This document shows, one piece after another, positions 1-9,837 of a stretch of 60,517 nt of DNA (position 1 is its first letter; each line of letters starts with the position of its first letter). A program made the translations under genes and the position numbers. Source of the stretch: Chromera velia. Its lineage: Eukaryota > Sar > Chromeraceae. Below the pieces are notes generated by a model that had not been told where the DNA came from, made no database searches, and saw nothing but the letters and a program-made list of their open reading frames with translations. Location of the stretch: assembly GCA_018398765.1 (NCBI GenBank), contig JAHBMJ010001439.1, forward strand, positions 33,296 through 93,812, written 5' to 3'.

Positions 1-19
1 GGGGGGGGGGGGGGGGGGG
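1..19. repeat. Poly-G run at contig start
   Basis: Nineteen consecutive G open the window. Together with the run of 15 C near the other end (60502-60516), this suggests that the assembled contig stops inside G/C homopolymers. It has no visible gene content. Confidence 0.8.
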
Positions 20-344
20 CATCCAAGCTTGCTCCGTTATGCCCGTGGATGGCCGGACAGGCATCGGGCGCGCCGATACGCCAGACATCGCCCCCCCCGG
101 CGTCTGCTGCTACCGGCCCGTGCAAGAAGGGATACTCCCCCCCGGTGTCCATGCGGAGTTGCATACCGAGGCTGACGTTCAGCTTTTTAATGCATGCATG
201 CATGCATTTTTTTTTTTAGAGGCCCATGCATGCAACGATGCTCTATAACAATACAATAACATGTTTTGTGTGTGCAAACCGGAGAAAGTTTCTTAAAATT
301 ATGTGGACCATCTTTGGAACTCAAACCGCACAACCTATCCTTAA

Positions 345-557
345 CGTTCAAAATTAATTTCACCTCCCATGCACCTGAACGTCTACCATATCGAAAAGAT
401 TATCAGGGGGGAGAAGCGGGGGAGGACAAGGTATTTCTTCATCAAGTGGGAGGGATGCCCCGAGGAGGAAAACACTTGGGAGCCAGAGAGAAACCTCCTT
501 GGTGCTTCTGTCAAGAGGATGGTCGCCGCCTACAAGAAGGCTAACCAGATGAAGTGA
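345..557 (+). CDS. Chromodomain fragment
   Basis: The frame opens after a TAA at 342 and can start at ATG 369, giving 62 codons. It matches a chromodomain: VYHIEKIIRGEKRGRTRYFF, then IKWEG and NTWEPERNL, with the aromatic residues (Y, W, W) that form the methyl-lysine cage of this fold. A short basic tail (AAYKKANQMK) follows and ends in TGA. Chromodomains occur in HP1-like chromatin proteins and at the C-terminus of chromovirus (Ty3/gypsy) integrases. No integrase is visible upstream within the 344 bases available, and no splice partner was identified. It could be the last exon of a chromatin protein or a retroelement remnant. The domain call is firm; the gene model is not. Confidence 0.6.
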   Translation, partial: RSKLISPPMHLNVYHIEKIIRGEKRGRTRYFFIKWEGCPEEENTWEPERNLLGASVKRMVAAYKKANQMK

Positions 558-1230
558 AAGGAAAGATGCAGGAGAGGACGGGTTGGCCAAGCACACGCAC
601 ACATGCACGCAGAGAGAGAAAGAGACAGAAAGTGAGAGAGGGTGAGAGAGAAAGAGAGAGAGACAGAGCTTCGAGTCATTTTCATTATGTATCTATAGAT
701 AGGTCGGACCTCGTGCCTGAAGGACCGAGATCGAGTATATGCATGTATGACTCTATCGCCTTTCCCTCTATTGCCTTTCCCTCTCCTCTCAGTATCTGTC
801 ACTGTTCAGAGATCGAAAAATTACTGATGACTTGCACAGTCATTGACAAGTTACATATGAATGAGATCGCACACGATTGTTAACTAAGCTAGTGACATAT
901 TAGTAATATGATTAGTTTGAAGACACTTTTAAATAGTGTCTGATAGTTTAAGATATATTAGTGTTTTTGAGTTTTAAGATAGTCTTAGATAGTTGAAGAG
1001 ATTTTAGGATATTGTATAGCTGAGAGGTTATAAGTTTTTTTTGTCCACCATTATGCTTCACACCCCCCCGCCATCCGTAGTTCGACGTTTTCAGATGACC
1101 TCATTCTGAATCACACCGGGGGGGGGCATCCACCCTCAGCTCTCGTAGTGCTGCACACCACCCCCCCCCCGGTGTTATACACCCCTATGGAGCACTGCCT
1201 GCTATTTCGGTGGACAAGGAGGTGGCCCTC
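558..1230. other. Non-coding: GA-rich tract, then AT-rich, then C/G runs
   Basis: This stretch holds an AGAGAG-rich tract near 610-665, an AT-rich piece (880-1040), and several C or G runs near 1064-1170. I see no gene in it. Confidence 0.5.
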
Positions 1231-1254
1231 CGGATGCATGGGCAGGGGGGTTCC

Positions 1255-2424
1255 GCGTAGGGAAGGAGAAAGGCAGTTGTGGTAGAGATGAGGGATAGAG
1301 AGAACATGTAGGCGGCGCTGGAGAGGGCAAGGGCGGGGTTGGTAGCACAAGTGATGGACGTGTACGACTTCCAGGGAGGAGGTGGTATAAAAAGCCTGCT
1401 GGCAATACCCGAGAACCAGATGAAGCAGATCGAGGCCGTAGACAAGAACTCCCGTCTGCACGAATTTATGTGTATGGTAGCGAGGTCCGTTGATATGAAC
1501 AAGCTTTGACACCTATCTTTTCAGTTCAAACTAGATGGGAGGACCCCAAATCCGGCATACTCTCCCGGACTAGTGTTCGTCAGGGAGGCGACGACATCCG
1601 GCGCTTACTTCGGGTATGACTTCCTTGATATCCCCTTGAAAGGGCCCTTCAGGGCTTTGAAGAGGGAGATATACCCGGCAGGAGGGGTGGGGCAGAAGGA
1701 GTTCGAAGGAGCGGTAGAGGCAATAGTGAATGAGATCGGTGGGAAGTACATCAGCTTCCACAGGCTGATGGACTTCATTTTTATGATGCTCCCTAGTGGA
1801 GAGTTGGGGGAGAGGATAATTAGGGGGATAGTGAAGGCCTGCAAGGCTTTGTCTCCGCTGCAGTTCATAAATTATGTGACTGCACTGGCGAGACAGTAGG
1901 AGTTTTGGGCCTAAGGGACGGGGTTGGGTGGGCTGCTGAGAGGCTTGACACCGATGGCTCCGCTCAGAGGGGGTGTAGGGATGGGCGTGGGTGGGATTAC
2001 AAGTGTAAGTCTGGATCGGAGAGGTCATACAGACGTGAAGAAGGGCGGTTCAACAACGATAGCCACAGCAGTAGTAGGAGGAGGGGGGGAAGACCATCTG
2101 GTTCCCTTACTAGCAGGTCCTCAGGTGCCTATCATGATCGTGGGGGAGGACGTGGTCCAGCTGGGCATAGATTAAGACATGCTATAAGCCCTGGGAAGAG
2201 GGAGTATCACAGGGTCGGAAGGATTTGCGGCAGCTGCCACTGCGCCTGGGGCGAGACCCCTGTCTGCTAAAAGAAGGAGAGAACAAGCGGATGATTCAGA
2301 AGGGGATGGAGGGGTGAATGGGGGGGTAAACGGAGGGGGGGCGGTGGATGCAAAGAGCAGAAGGACCGAGGGAGACAGATCTAGGTTTGTTTCCCCGGTG
2401 AACATGACACCTAGATGTATCAAA
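1255..2424 (+). pseudogene. Decayed Gag-like region of a retroelement
   Basis: One frame runs from about 1270 to 1899 with two internal stops (TAG 1309-1311, TGA 1507-1509) and reads as a helical protein (MDVYDFQGGGGIKSLLAIP; FEGAVEAIVNEIGGKYISFH; LMDFIFMMLPSGELGERI). In another frame, 1905-2270, it continues as an arginine/glycine/serine-rich basic stretch (SYRREEGRFNN, SSSRRRGGRP). From about 2250 a third frame gives a basic KRRREQ patch and an Asp/Gly-rich tail ending near 2420. A helical domain followed by an Arg/Gly-rich basic tail resembles a Gag followed by a nucleocapsid-like tail. That reading is inference; no Gag family was recognised. It precedes the reverse transcriptase on the same strand, so both probably belong to one element. 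Confidence 0.4.
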
Positions 2425-2459
2425 CATGGTCAAACAGCCTGAGAATGTACTTCGGAGCT

Positions 2460-4382
2460 TAGGCTTTGAACCCCCAGGGGAAAGGATCCGGTGACAGGAT
2501 CTCCTTTGGCAATCTGCTGAAGGAGGCCAAAAAAGGCACCGATGTTTAGTGACGGGGAGATGCAGGCAGTCGTCGAGTCGTCGAAGCTGATCAAAATCGG
2601 TATTGAGGGGGTAGAAAAGAGTGTGGTGAGGAGGGATCTAGTACAGTTCCTTGCAGACTGCGGGGTGGGCAATATTTCAGATGATGCGTACATCCAGGCC
2701 CTCATATTCGGGATAGCATTGGCCCTATGAAAAGGAAAGGGCGGCCAGGGTGGTGCTTGACTGGATGATCGGGGTACGATTTCGGAGCGACCTAATCAAG
2801 TAAGCTTTGACATATCGTTCTCTACAAAAGGGATTAATTCATTCATTGACTGGTTGGAAAGGAAAATTGACTCTCAAACTGTGCATGATCGGTTGTCGGC
2901 TGACAGAGAAGTGAGGGGTTTTGGCAGAAACGCTGTGACTGAGAGATGCAGGGACGAAGTATCCAAACATATGTTAGCGATGGTAGGATTGAAGATGTTT
3001 CTTGCTTATGTCGGGAAACACAAAATGCAATCTTGTCCCGTGTGTGGGTCGCAAGTTTATGACTGCGATTGTGCACTCTCCGTCTCGCTGCATATTATGC
3101 ATGCTTCGATTCCAGCATCATACTTACTCACTATTTCTCCCCCGTCTCTACGTAAGAAGGACGACCCTGCTGTGAGGGAACGCACAGTCTTTAGGGCAGG
3201 GATGAGAAAGAGGGTGTTGTATCGGCTCTTCAAAGTTGCTTTTACATTGTATGACAGCAGATCTTTTTCTTGATTTATCGGATTCGAAGTTTTCTGTCTT
3301 TTTGAGCTAGGGGCATCAAGAGGGGTTGCAGGTAGCACTGGGATCATGCAGACTTCACGGCAAGGAAAGTCATCTATATGGTTTGGTCTCCATGGGTACA
3401 TGGGTTTTATTTGGGGAGTATGGTAGGGTTTGTGATGGATAGGTTCATTCAGCATCTTTATATGGCAGGCAGGGGGGTGGGGGGTAGGGTTAGTAGAAAA
3501 AGGAACGCGTCAGGGAGGGGGTATGCATATCGATTCTACTCAACTCTCTCTATAAATAATGGGAGGCATGAATTGTTTATGGCTATGCCACTGGTTGTTG
3601 TTGTAGGGTCCTAGATAGAATTGTGAGATGTGGAGATGGCCTGCATTCGATCGTACATGCCGAAGTGGAATATGGTGGGAGTGAGGAGCAGAGTGAGAGG
3701 TGAGTTTAGATGGAGGTTCAAATCTGACTGCATGGGCAGAGAAGTGACAGGAGGGGGTGGGGGGGATGGGGCTTTGAGGAGGTCGAAAAGGTTGGCTTCT
3801 GGACGTAGAGGTGTTTTGATCTGTTTGGACAAGCTATCGGAATTCCTTGTGGTTAGGAGGAGGATTACGGTGGCAATGGTAAGCCAAGGAGGGACTGCGT
3901 TCTCCCGTGCTGCTTGTTTATCTGCTGTGGGGGGGTTTAGGAGTGGGGAAGGGAGTCTATCTGCCAGGAACGGGGGGGGGAGAGGTACAATCTCTGGCCC
4001 TATGAATACAGCAATCTTTGTTTTCCGCTCGCTTCTGTTGTCGCTTCTCAGTAAAAAGAGAATGGGTGACAATCAGCTGAGGGCTTTGTCTGTTTATGAG
4101 AATGATCTGTTATCTGTCTGTAGCCTGTTTCCTGTTCGTGGGGTATTGGGGGCGGGGAGGGCGGTTTTTGATGTGAATGTGGACAGGTTGTGCAAATTGA
4201 AAGGGTGGTCCATCAGGAAGATTAAGAACACGAGAAGTAAAACGTTCCGTTTGCCTCTGGCAGACTTCTCTCCTTTTTCTCGGTTTTATCGGTCAGTAAT
4301 GAGAGATTGGTGGAGGGAGGCCAGTATGGGAGGATCTTTAGGGGTGGTGGTTTTACCAGCCCGTTTGTGTAATCTACAGTAA
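2460..4382 (+). pseudogene. Decayed middle part of the same retroelement
   Basis: Several open pieces in changing frames read as protein: 2542-2727 (VVESSKLIKIGIEGVEKSVV, helical), 2835-3270 (FIDWLERKIDSQTVHDRLSA; then a cysteine cluster SCPVCGSQVYDCDC that could bind zinc; then basic RAGMRKRVLYRLFKVAF), and 3630-4379 (250 codons, basic, ending with SPFSRFYRSVMRDWWREA). No family was recognised. The pieces lie between the Gag-like part and the reverse transcriptase on the same strand and need several frameshifts to join, so I treat them as remains of the element's second protein. The 250-codon piece could instead be chance reading. Confidence 0.3.
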
Positions 4383-4785
4383 GCGCTTGACAATTCCTAC
4401 TCTGTTTGTGGGGGGGAGGGTGACGACGTGAATGGGGGGGGAGTTACTGAGGAATCCGGCCGTGGATGCGACGTGCACCGATGGTTCTGCGTGCCCATGT
4501 CGATCCCTCGGGATTATGTATGGTTTGGACTGCCTTGATAGATATGTCTGCTCTTTGCTCTCTCTTTCTCCTCGTCTTCGGTCTGCTCTCTCTCTTCCCT
4601 CGAATTTCTCCGCTACTTTTAAGCTGTGGCCCGGTCCTGGGGGGTGGAAAGGGGTGAGGAAGGGTTTGTTGTCTTTTTTATTGTACGTGAATGCAGTCAG
4701 GGAGGGTCTTGTGGGTTAAGGGTGTAGGGGGCGGGTGTCTGTGTCTGCTGCTACATGGGTGGATCTACAGTGTCGTTAGCTCTCC

Positions 4786-6479
4786 ATGTTAGAGGTATAT
4801 CGTTTAGGCCCCAAGTTGCCTGAAAAGGGGTCCGCGGTTATGAAAGCGATGAAGGCTGCGCTTGTTATTACACCCATTGATAGAGCTAAGGGCGACTTAG
4901 CTTTCCTCTGCCGTCGGATATATATTCAATTTGTATGTGTGCGTAGGGCCTTCCTTGCGGATGCCGCATATATTCGACTTACTCCAAGGCAAATCGCTGA
5001 TCGTGAGTTTCTAGCTGTTGTTTGATCCGTCTTTTTGGTCTATCCCAATGAAGACATTTATGGCTCAGTTTGCAGTTCCTAGTAGAATATGATATAAGTT
5101 TGGGACAGGGATTCTCTGGCCAAAGAAGAAGTCTTGGGGGTCTAATGGTTTGGTTGTGGGCGGTTGGGATGCATTGAAATTCAAGCAGTTGGTTTCATAT
5201 GCAAAGCACTGCACTGTTAGAAGGGGGTCTTTTCTTTTTTCTGTAAGGTTCTTAACAGACTCTTAAAATTTTTTGCACCACATTATGATTTGAATTCTGT
5301 TTTTCAGTTTTAGGAAATATTGGGTGACTTCAACGTTGGGTTTGGGTAGGTTGCAGACAGGGCGTCGTCTATGCATGCCCTACCGAGCTGGCCGATAGGT
5401 TTGGTTACAATTGTCACAGTGGTGGATGACATCAAGGCGTACTTTCCGTCTTTACCCCGAGCTGACTTTTTGTCTTCTTTTGATGCTTTGGTTTATTTTT
5501 TTTTCTTCTTTTTCCAGGTATCGTTTTACGGTTTTGAGAAAGGGGGGGTCTATTTTTATGAAGAGTACAGGCCCTGCTGTTGGGGAGGCGTGGCTCACAA
5601 GGTGTGTGAAGAAAAAACAAGAGGTTTTCCTCTCTACACATGCAAATCATGCACATACCACCTGTGTTTCATTGAATTTGTTGTATGATTTAATTAGAGT
5701 TAACTTTAATTCAAATACTATCCGGGTGTTGGGGGAGAGGGTTGCTCAGGTGGAAGGCTTCTTGCAAGGGAGTCCGTGTTCACCCGGGGGTGCCGCACGT
5801 TTTTATGCTGTATGGAAAGAATATTAAAAAGCACTTCTCCTGAATGTCATTTCATGGCAGTCCTCTAAATAATTGATGAGGCGCTACATGGACGATCAGA
5901 TGTTGATGGCTCGTTCTGTTGCTCCCAATTTTTTTGGAAACGATCTTTTTATGCTTTCACTCTAGGCTTTTACTACAACGCTATGATTTCTACCATGGTA
6001 CATGTGTTTTGGAGAGACAGTGTGGGAAGGAGGTTTTGGGTCTCTCTCTCTCCACTCTCAAGAGTGTCCCAGAAGTTGTTTTATTCTCTCTAAAGAATCC
6101 AAATAGATTTGTTTTCTCCCTTTTCGTTGATGGGTCCTTAGAGACTGCACATGGGAGTGATCTGTCCTTACATTCTTCTGTTTATTTGCTTCCCCGTTTC
6201 GTTCATGGGAATGCGTGTGTGGTCAGCCGCTCTGCACGTTCAGGTCTGATATGCGGTCACGTTACAAGAATGCTTTTATCTGCAAATCTGCCCACTTGTT
6301 TGATGGTAAGGGAGTTGTTGTTCATGTTCGTTGAATTACTGTCTTTGCGATGGCTTTTTAATTTTCTCAAGGAACAGTATTTGCGTGTTTTGGTCCGTAC
6401 AGCCAGCACGGATCTGATCACTGAAGGATGGTTGAATGAGGTTGCATTTTTTGAGTGCTTTAGGCCAATGAGATATTGA
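4786..6479 (+). pseudogene. Decayed reverse transcriptase with YMDD box
   Basis: The usual reverse-transcriptase motifs appear in order but in different frames. First comes an N-terminal palm segment, ITPIDRAKGDLAFLCRRIYI (about 4873-4932). Motif A is VDDIKAYFPSL (about 5424-5456). Motif B is GFLQGSPCSP (about 5756-5785). Motif C is RRYMDDQMLM (about 5880-5909). A downstream thumb-like part follows (YHGTCVLE; GLICGHVTRMLLSANLP; up to a stop at 6477-6479). At least three frame changes are needed, one of them next to a T-run near 5490-5513, and stops lie between segments. The RYMDDQ form and the order of blocks do not match copia, gypsy or the LINE at 56 kb. Penelope-like or another unclassified group is possible. 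It is probably inactive. Confidence 0.6.
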
Positions 6480-6984
6480 ATGTGTTTACATTTGTATGTT
6501 CCTTATTTCAATTCTTTTTGTCCTCTTAATCTTTGATCGAACGTCTCTTTTGCTTAGCACACAGAGCCAGAAGCAATAGATTCTGAAAAAAGACAGTAGC
6601 GAGACTGGAAAGGGGGGTTGCGCGTGATGTTGTGTGTTGGAATTGTGGTTACTTGTCTGGCATACCGGGATTGAGAGTGTGCACATTGATACTACGGCTT
6701 GTGCTAGGACGATTCTAAATTGTGTGCGCGACTGATCGTTCATGGGGTGGTGTTTGAGCCATGCCGAGATTTATTGATTTTTCACGCCGTTCGTGTATTT
6801 GGCATCGAATTAGCATGTGTCCGTCTATCTACACATGCATAATGAGATACAGGCATGTGAGATTTTGAGTAGAAGGACTGCTCTTCTACTGAACACAGTG
6901 CTGTCGCCTACTAGCACAGTGTGGAGACAGTTAGGATATACGTTACAGCTGTCTGAAGTAACGCGATTTCTAAGGTAACACTAA
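6480..6984. other. Flank of the retroelement, no gene seen
   Basis: This may contain the 3' untranslated part of the element. A minus-strand reading frame of 85 codons (6486-6743) shows no family features. I see no clear domain, terminal repeat or poly-A tail. Confidence 0.4.
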
Positions 6985-7222
6985 ATGTCTTTCACCAAAA
7001 AAAGGCCCCGGAAAGATCCTGCCCAAATGGTCCAGAAAAGCGTGAAGCCGACTTCAACCCGTCGTCATGCATGCGTGCGTCAGATATGGGTGTATGACCC
7101 CAGAAAGCGATCACGGAAAGGCTGAAGCATACCCCTGGGCTTTTTTTCCGGGGAAGGGGGGGTTCTGCGGCTTTTCCCACGAGGGGGGGGGATCGGCTAA
7201 GGGATCGGTACGATTGCCTGGT
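6985..7222. repeat. Direct duplication, copy 1 (about 240 bp)
   Basis: This segment recurs at 7639-7885. Both copies share AAAAAAAGGCCCC, then ATGGTC(C/T)AGAAAAGCGTGAA, GTCGTCATGCATGCGT, GCGGAAAGGCTGAA or its near match, a T-run with CCGGGGAAGGGGGGGTTC, and the ending GATCGGT.CGAT. The copies differ by scattered substitutions and a small insertion, so the duplication is not recent. Confidence 0.75.
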
Positions 7223-7310
7223 CGGCTGGCCGGCGTACGTCAATCGTGCAGTTCTCATTTAAAATTTTTCTTGCTTTCCGGGGCCGTTTGCAAGCTTGCT
7301 TACGTCAGAT
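7221..7310. repeat. Dispersed 85-90 bp repeat, copy 1
   Basis: The segment starting GTCGGCTGGCCGGCGT and ending GCTTGCTTACGTCAGAT recurs at 9447-9530 with a few substitutions and a 6-base length difference next to the TTTT run in the middle. It directly follows duplication copy 1. The function is unknown. Confidence 0.8.
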
Positions 7311-7329
7311 GGAACCCCCCTGACACTCA

Positions 7330-7432
7330 AATAAACTTGAAACGCTGCACCGTAGGTGCGGCCAGACTTGAAACGCCTGCGCTGCAGGCGCGGCTTAACT
7401 TGAAGGTACCACGCCGAAGGCGCAGCTAAAAT
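7330..7432. repeat. Tandem hairpin-forming units of about 33 bp
   Basis: Three successive units each start with ACTTGAA and carry a short inverted repeat: GCACCGTAGGTGC, GCGCTGCAGGCGC and CGCCGAAGGCG. A further imperfect trace follows at about 7455-7515. The stems differ in sequence while the pairing is kept. Confidence 0.55.
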
Positions 7433-7638
7433 AAAGTATACTTAAAATTTTTTGTAGAAGGTGCAGACAGTCTTGAAAAAACCCCGCCTAGAACCCCGCC
7501 GCAGGTACGGTCAGCATTAAAAAATCCATTTCAAGACAGACTGGAGTGTCGGGGGGGTTTCAGATAGCACAAAAATAGCCCCAGAAAGCGAAGCGGGGGG
7601 CACTTACAAAATAAAAATACCTCAGCCCATGCATGCAG

Positions 7639-7885
7639 TGTCTTTTACTAAAAAAAGGCCCCAGAAAAATTCTGCCTAAATGGTCTAGAAAAGCGTGAAC
7701 CCAACTTTAATCTGTCGTCATGCATGCGTACATCAGATATATGGGTAGCCCCGGAAAGCGACCGCGGAAAGGCTGAATTTGCATCATGCGTGTGTTAAAG
7801 CATACCTCCGGGTTTTTTTCCCGGGGAAGGGGGGGTTCCACGGCTTTTCCGCGGAGGGAGGGGCGGATCGGTGCGATCGCCCGCT
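7639..7885. repeat. Direct duplication, copy 2
   Basis: Second copy of the segment at 6985-7222. It has a 20-base insertion around 7778-7797 (TTGCATCATGCGTGTGTTAA) relative to copy 1. Confidence 0.75.
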
Positions 7886-8603
7886 AGGGGATATCACTGT
7901 CATGTAGTTACTATGGAAACTACATAGCTTGAATCTTATAGGTTCATTAATATCAATAAAACCCTAATACATTACTAATACAATATATAAAAAACATTTA
8001 AATTGACTTAAACTAAAAATACTAAACAAAACTATGAGATGAAACTAAAATAACATCACCGAGAAGTTAATATCACAACATTTTACAAGACTCGTAGTCC
8101 ACGTAGTTGTAGCAGACCACGTAGTTGTAGGTAATGCGTAGCTGCCGAGGACAGTCCCCCTTCCCCATCCGACCCTCTGAACTATCACTCTGTCTCAACA
8201 ACTTCTATAGTAAAGAACAACCCTAGAGGCTAGCTAGAGAAGAGACGAGTCAGACAGAGAAGAGAAAAAAGAGTCCAAAGAAAGAGTGTGAAGTTGGGAT
8301 GCAAAATAGATTATTCTTTTTCTCTATGTTATGGGTTAGAGTGAGTGGGTTGTTTGTCTCGATCCGTCTCCTTCCTGGGGACCATCTGTTTGCTTCCATC
8401 CGTCTCCTCTCATCTGTTTTAAGACTGTTTGCCTCCATTCGTCCCTTCACATCTGTTTACCTCCATCCGTCTCCTCCCATCTATTTGTTTCCATCCGTTT
8501 CTTCCCATCTGTTTGCTTCGATCTGTCTCCTCCCTTAGGTGAACGTGTCACAGAAAGAGGGAGAGAAAGTAGAGAAAGAGACTCTTTAAGAGAGAGGGAG
8601 AGG

Positions 8604-8653
<50 letters not shown>

Positions 8654-8943
8654 AAAAAGATATATATGGTGCGCTTTTATTTTATCTGCTTTATCCTCTA
8701 GTTACTTCTAGTTTCATCTTACTGCTACAAACAACCCACGGCTTCGTCCTAACTTTTATGTCCGTAGTCCACATAGTTGAAGCTAAACCGTAGCACACCG
8801 TTGCGACATCAAAACGACCCTAACTACTAAAATGTTATACCCAAGTGTTTTTTTTATAATTTTGTTGTTTTCGTATTTTTTATTTTTAGAATATCATTGT
8901 ATACCAATTTTGTTTGTACGGTAATTCTGTATCAAGTCTTGCA
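7886..8943. other. AT-rich stretch with a GA microsatellite, no gene
   Basis: The stretch contains AT-rich sequence, repeated CGTAGTTGTAG phrases (8095-8135), imperfect (CTCC)CATC(T/C)GTTTG phrases (8365-8530), and a long GA microsatellite at about 8580-8650. I see no gene. Confidence 0.55.
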
Positions 8944-9375
8944 CATGCCAGGGGCAAGTGACATACTTTTTATCCCCTTAAAGCGGCGTATTTCCACAAA
9001 AAACTCGTTTTCATAATTGGTAAGGAGTTAAAAGCTGAAACTTTGTGTAAAAAGACGTTGAAATGATAGAAAAAGAACTATGGAACAGATTTCTTATATC
9101 ATTTCTAGAAACATAGGCTACCATACAAATTTTTTAACGGTTTTCAACAATAAGAAAAACGGTATAAAACTCATAAAATTTGTATGGCAGCCTTTGTTTC
9201 TAGAATTGATATAAAAAATTTGTTCTATAGTTCTTTTTCTATCATTACAACGTCTTCTTACACAAAGTTTTAGCTTCTAACTCCTTACCAATTATGAGAA
9301 CGAGTTTTTTACGGAAAAGCGCCGGTCTCCTATGCAAAAAGGGGAGCAAAAAGCACCCCACTCGCCCCCGGCATG
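8944..9375. mobile_element. Foldback element family B, copy 1 (432 bp)
   Basis: The left half (AAAAAACTCGTTTTCATAATTGG, AGCTGAAACTTTGTGTAA, GATAGAAAAAGAACTA) is repeated in reverse complement in the right half, giving a long imperfect stem. The termini are CATGCCAGGGGCAAGTG on the left and CACTCGCCCCCGGCATG on the right. A 372-bp copy in the opposite orientation lies at 59337-59708. There is no coding capacity, so it fits a non-autonomous element. I could not identify a clean target-site duplication. Confidence 0.75.
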
Positions 9376-9446
9376 CGTGGTTACGTACTAGAAATCTACA
9401 GTTCCCGCGTAACTATGAGGGAGTGATATCCCCTAGGATCGCCCCG

Positions 9447-9530
9447 GTCGGCTGGCCGGCGTGCGTTAATCGTGCAGTTCTCATTTTTCTTGCTTTCCGG
9501 GGCCGTTCGCAAGCTTGCTTGCGTCAGATG
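9447..9530. repeat. Dispersed 85-90 bp repeat, copy 2
   Basis: Second copy of the segment at 7221-7310, placed about 70 bp after foldback element B. Confidence 0.8.
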
Positions 9531-9837
9531 TTGGTTGCATGCATGACATTGCATGACCGAGCCAAATGTACGGGAAGTTTGAAGAAAGGTCAGAGTTCAC
9601 ACGAATTCGATCACCATTGATACTTCTCTCGAAGGTTGTATGATCCAATCACGTATGCAGAGTTTTCAGTTATATATCTTCTTGTCTTCAGACAAATCTT
9701 GAAAAGGCCAGAAGTGCCCCAATAGGCTTCTTCTCCCATGGATCTGTCACTGACTTGTAACGCTACCAGTCTGACTTTTGTCGGTGGTCTTCTTTGAAAG
9801 TTTCGATCAACCCTAGTGAACTGGGCGGCAAAAGGGG

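Noticed and set aside
3611-4072. Minus-strand frame of 153 codons
   Set aside because: Antisense to the decayed retroelement; Pro/Leu-rich without family features.
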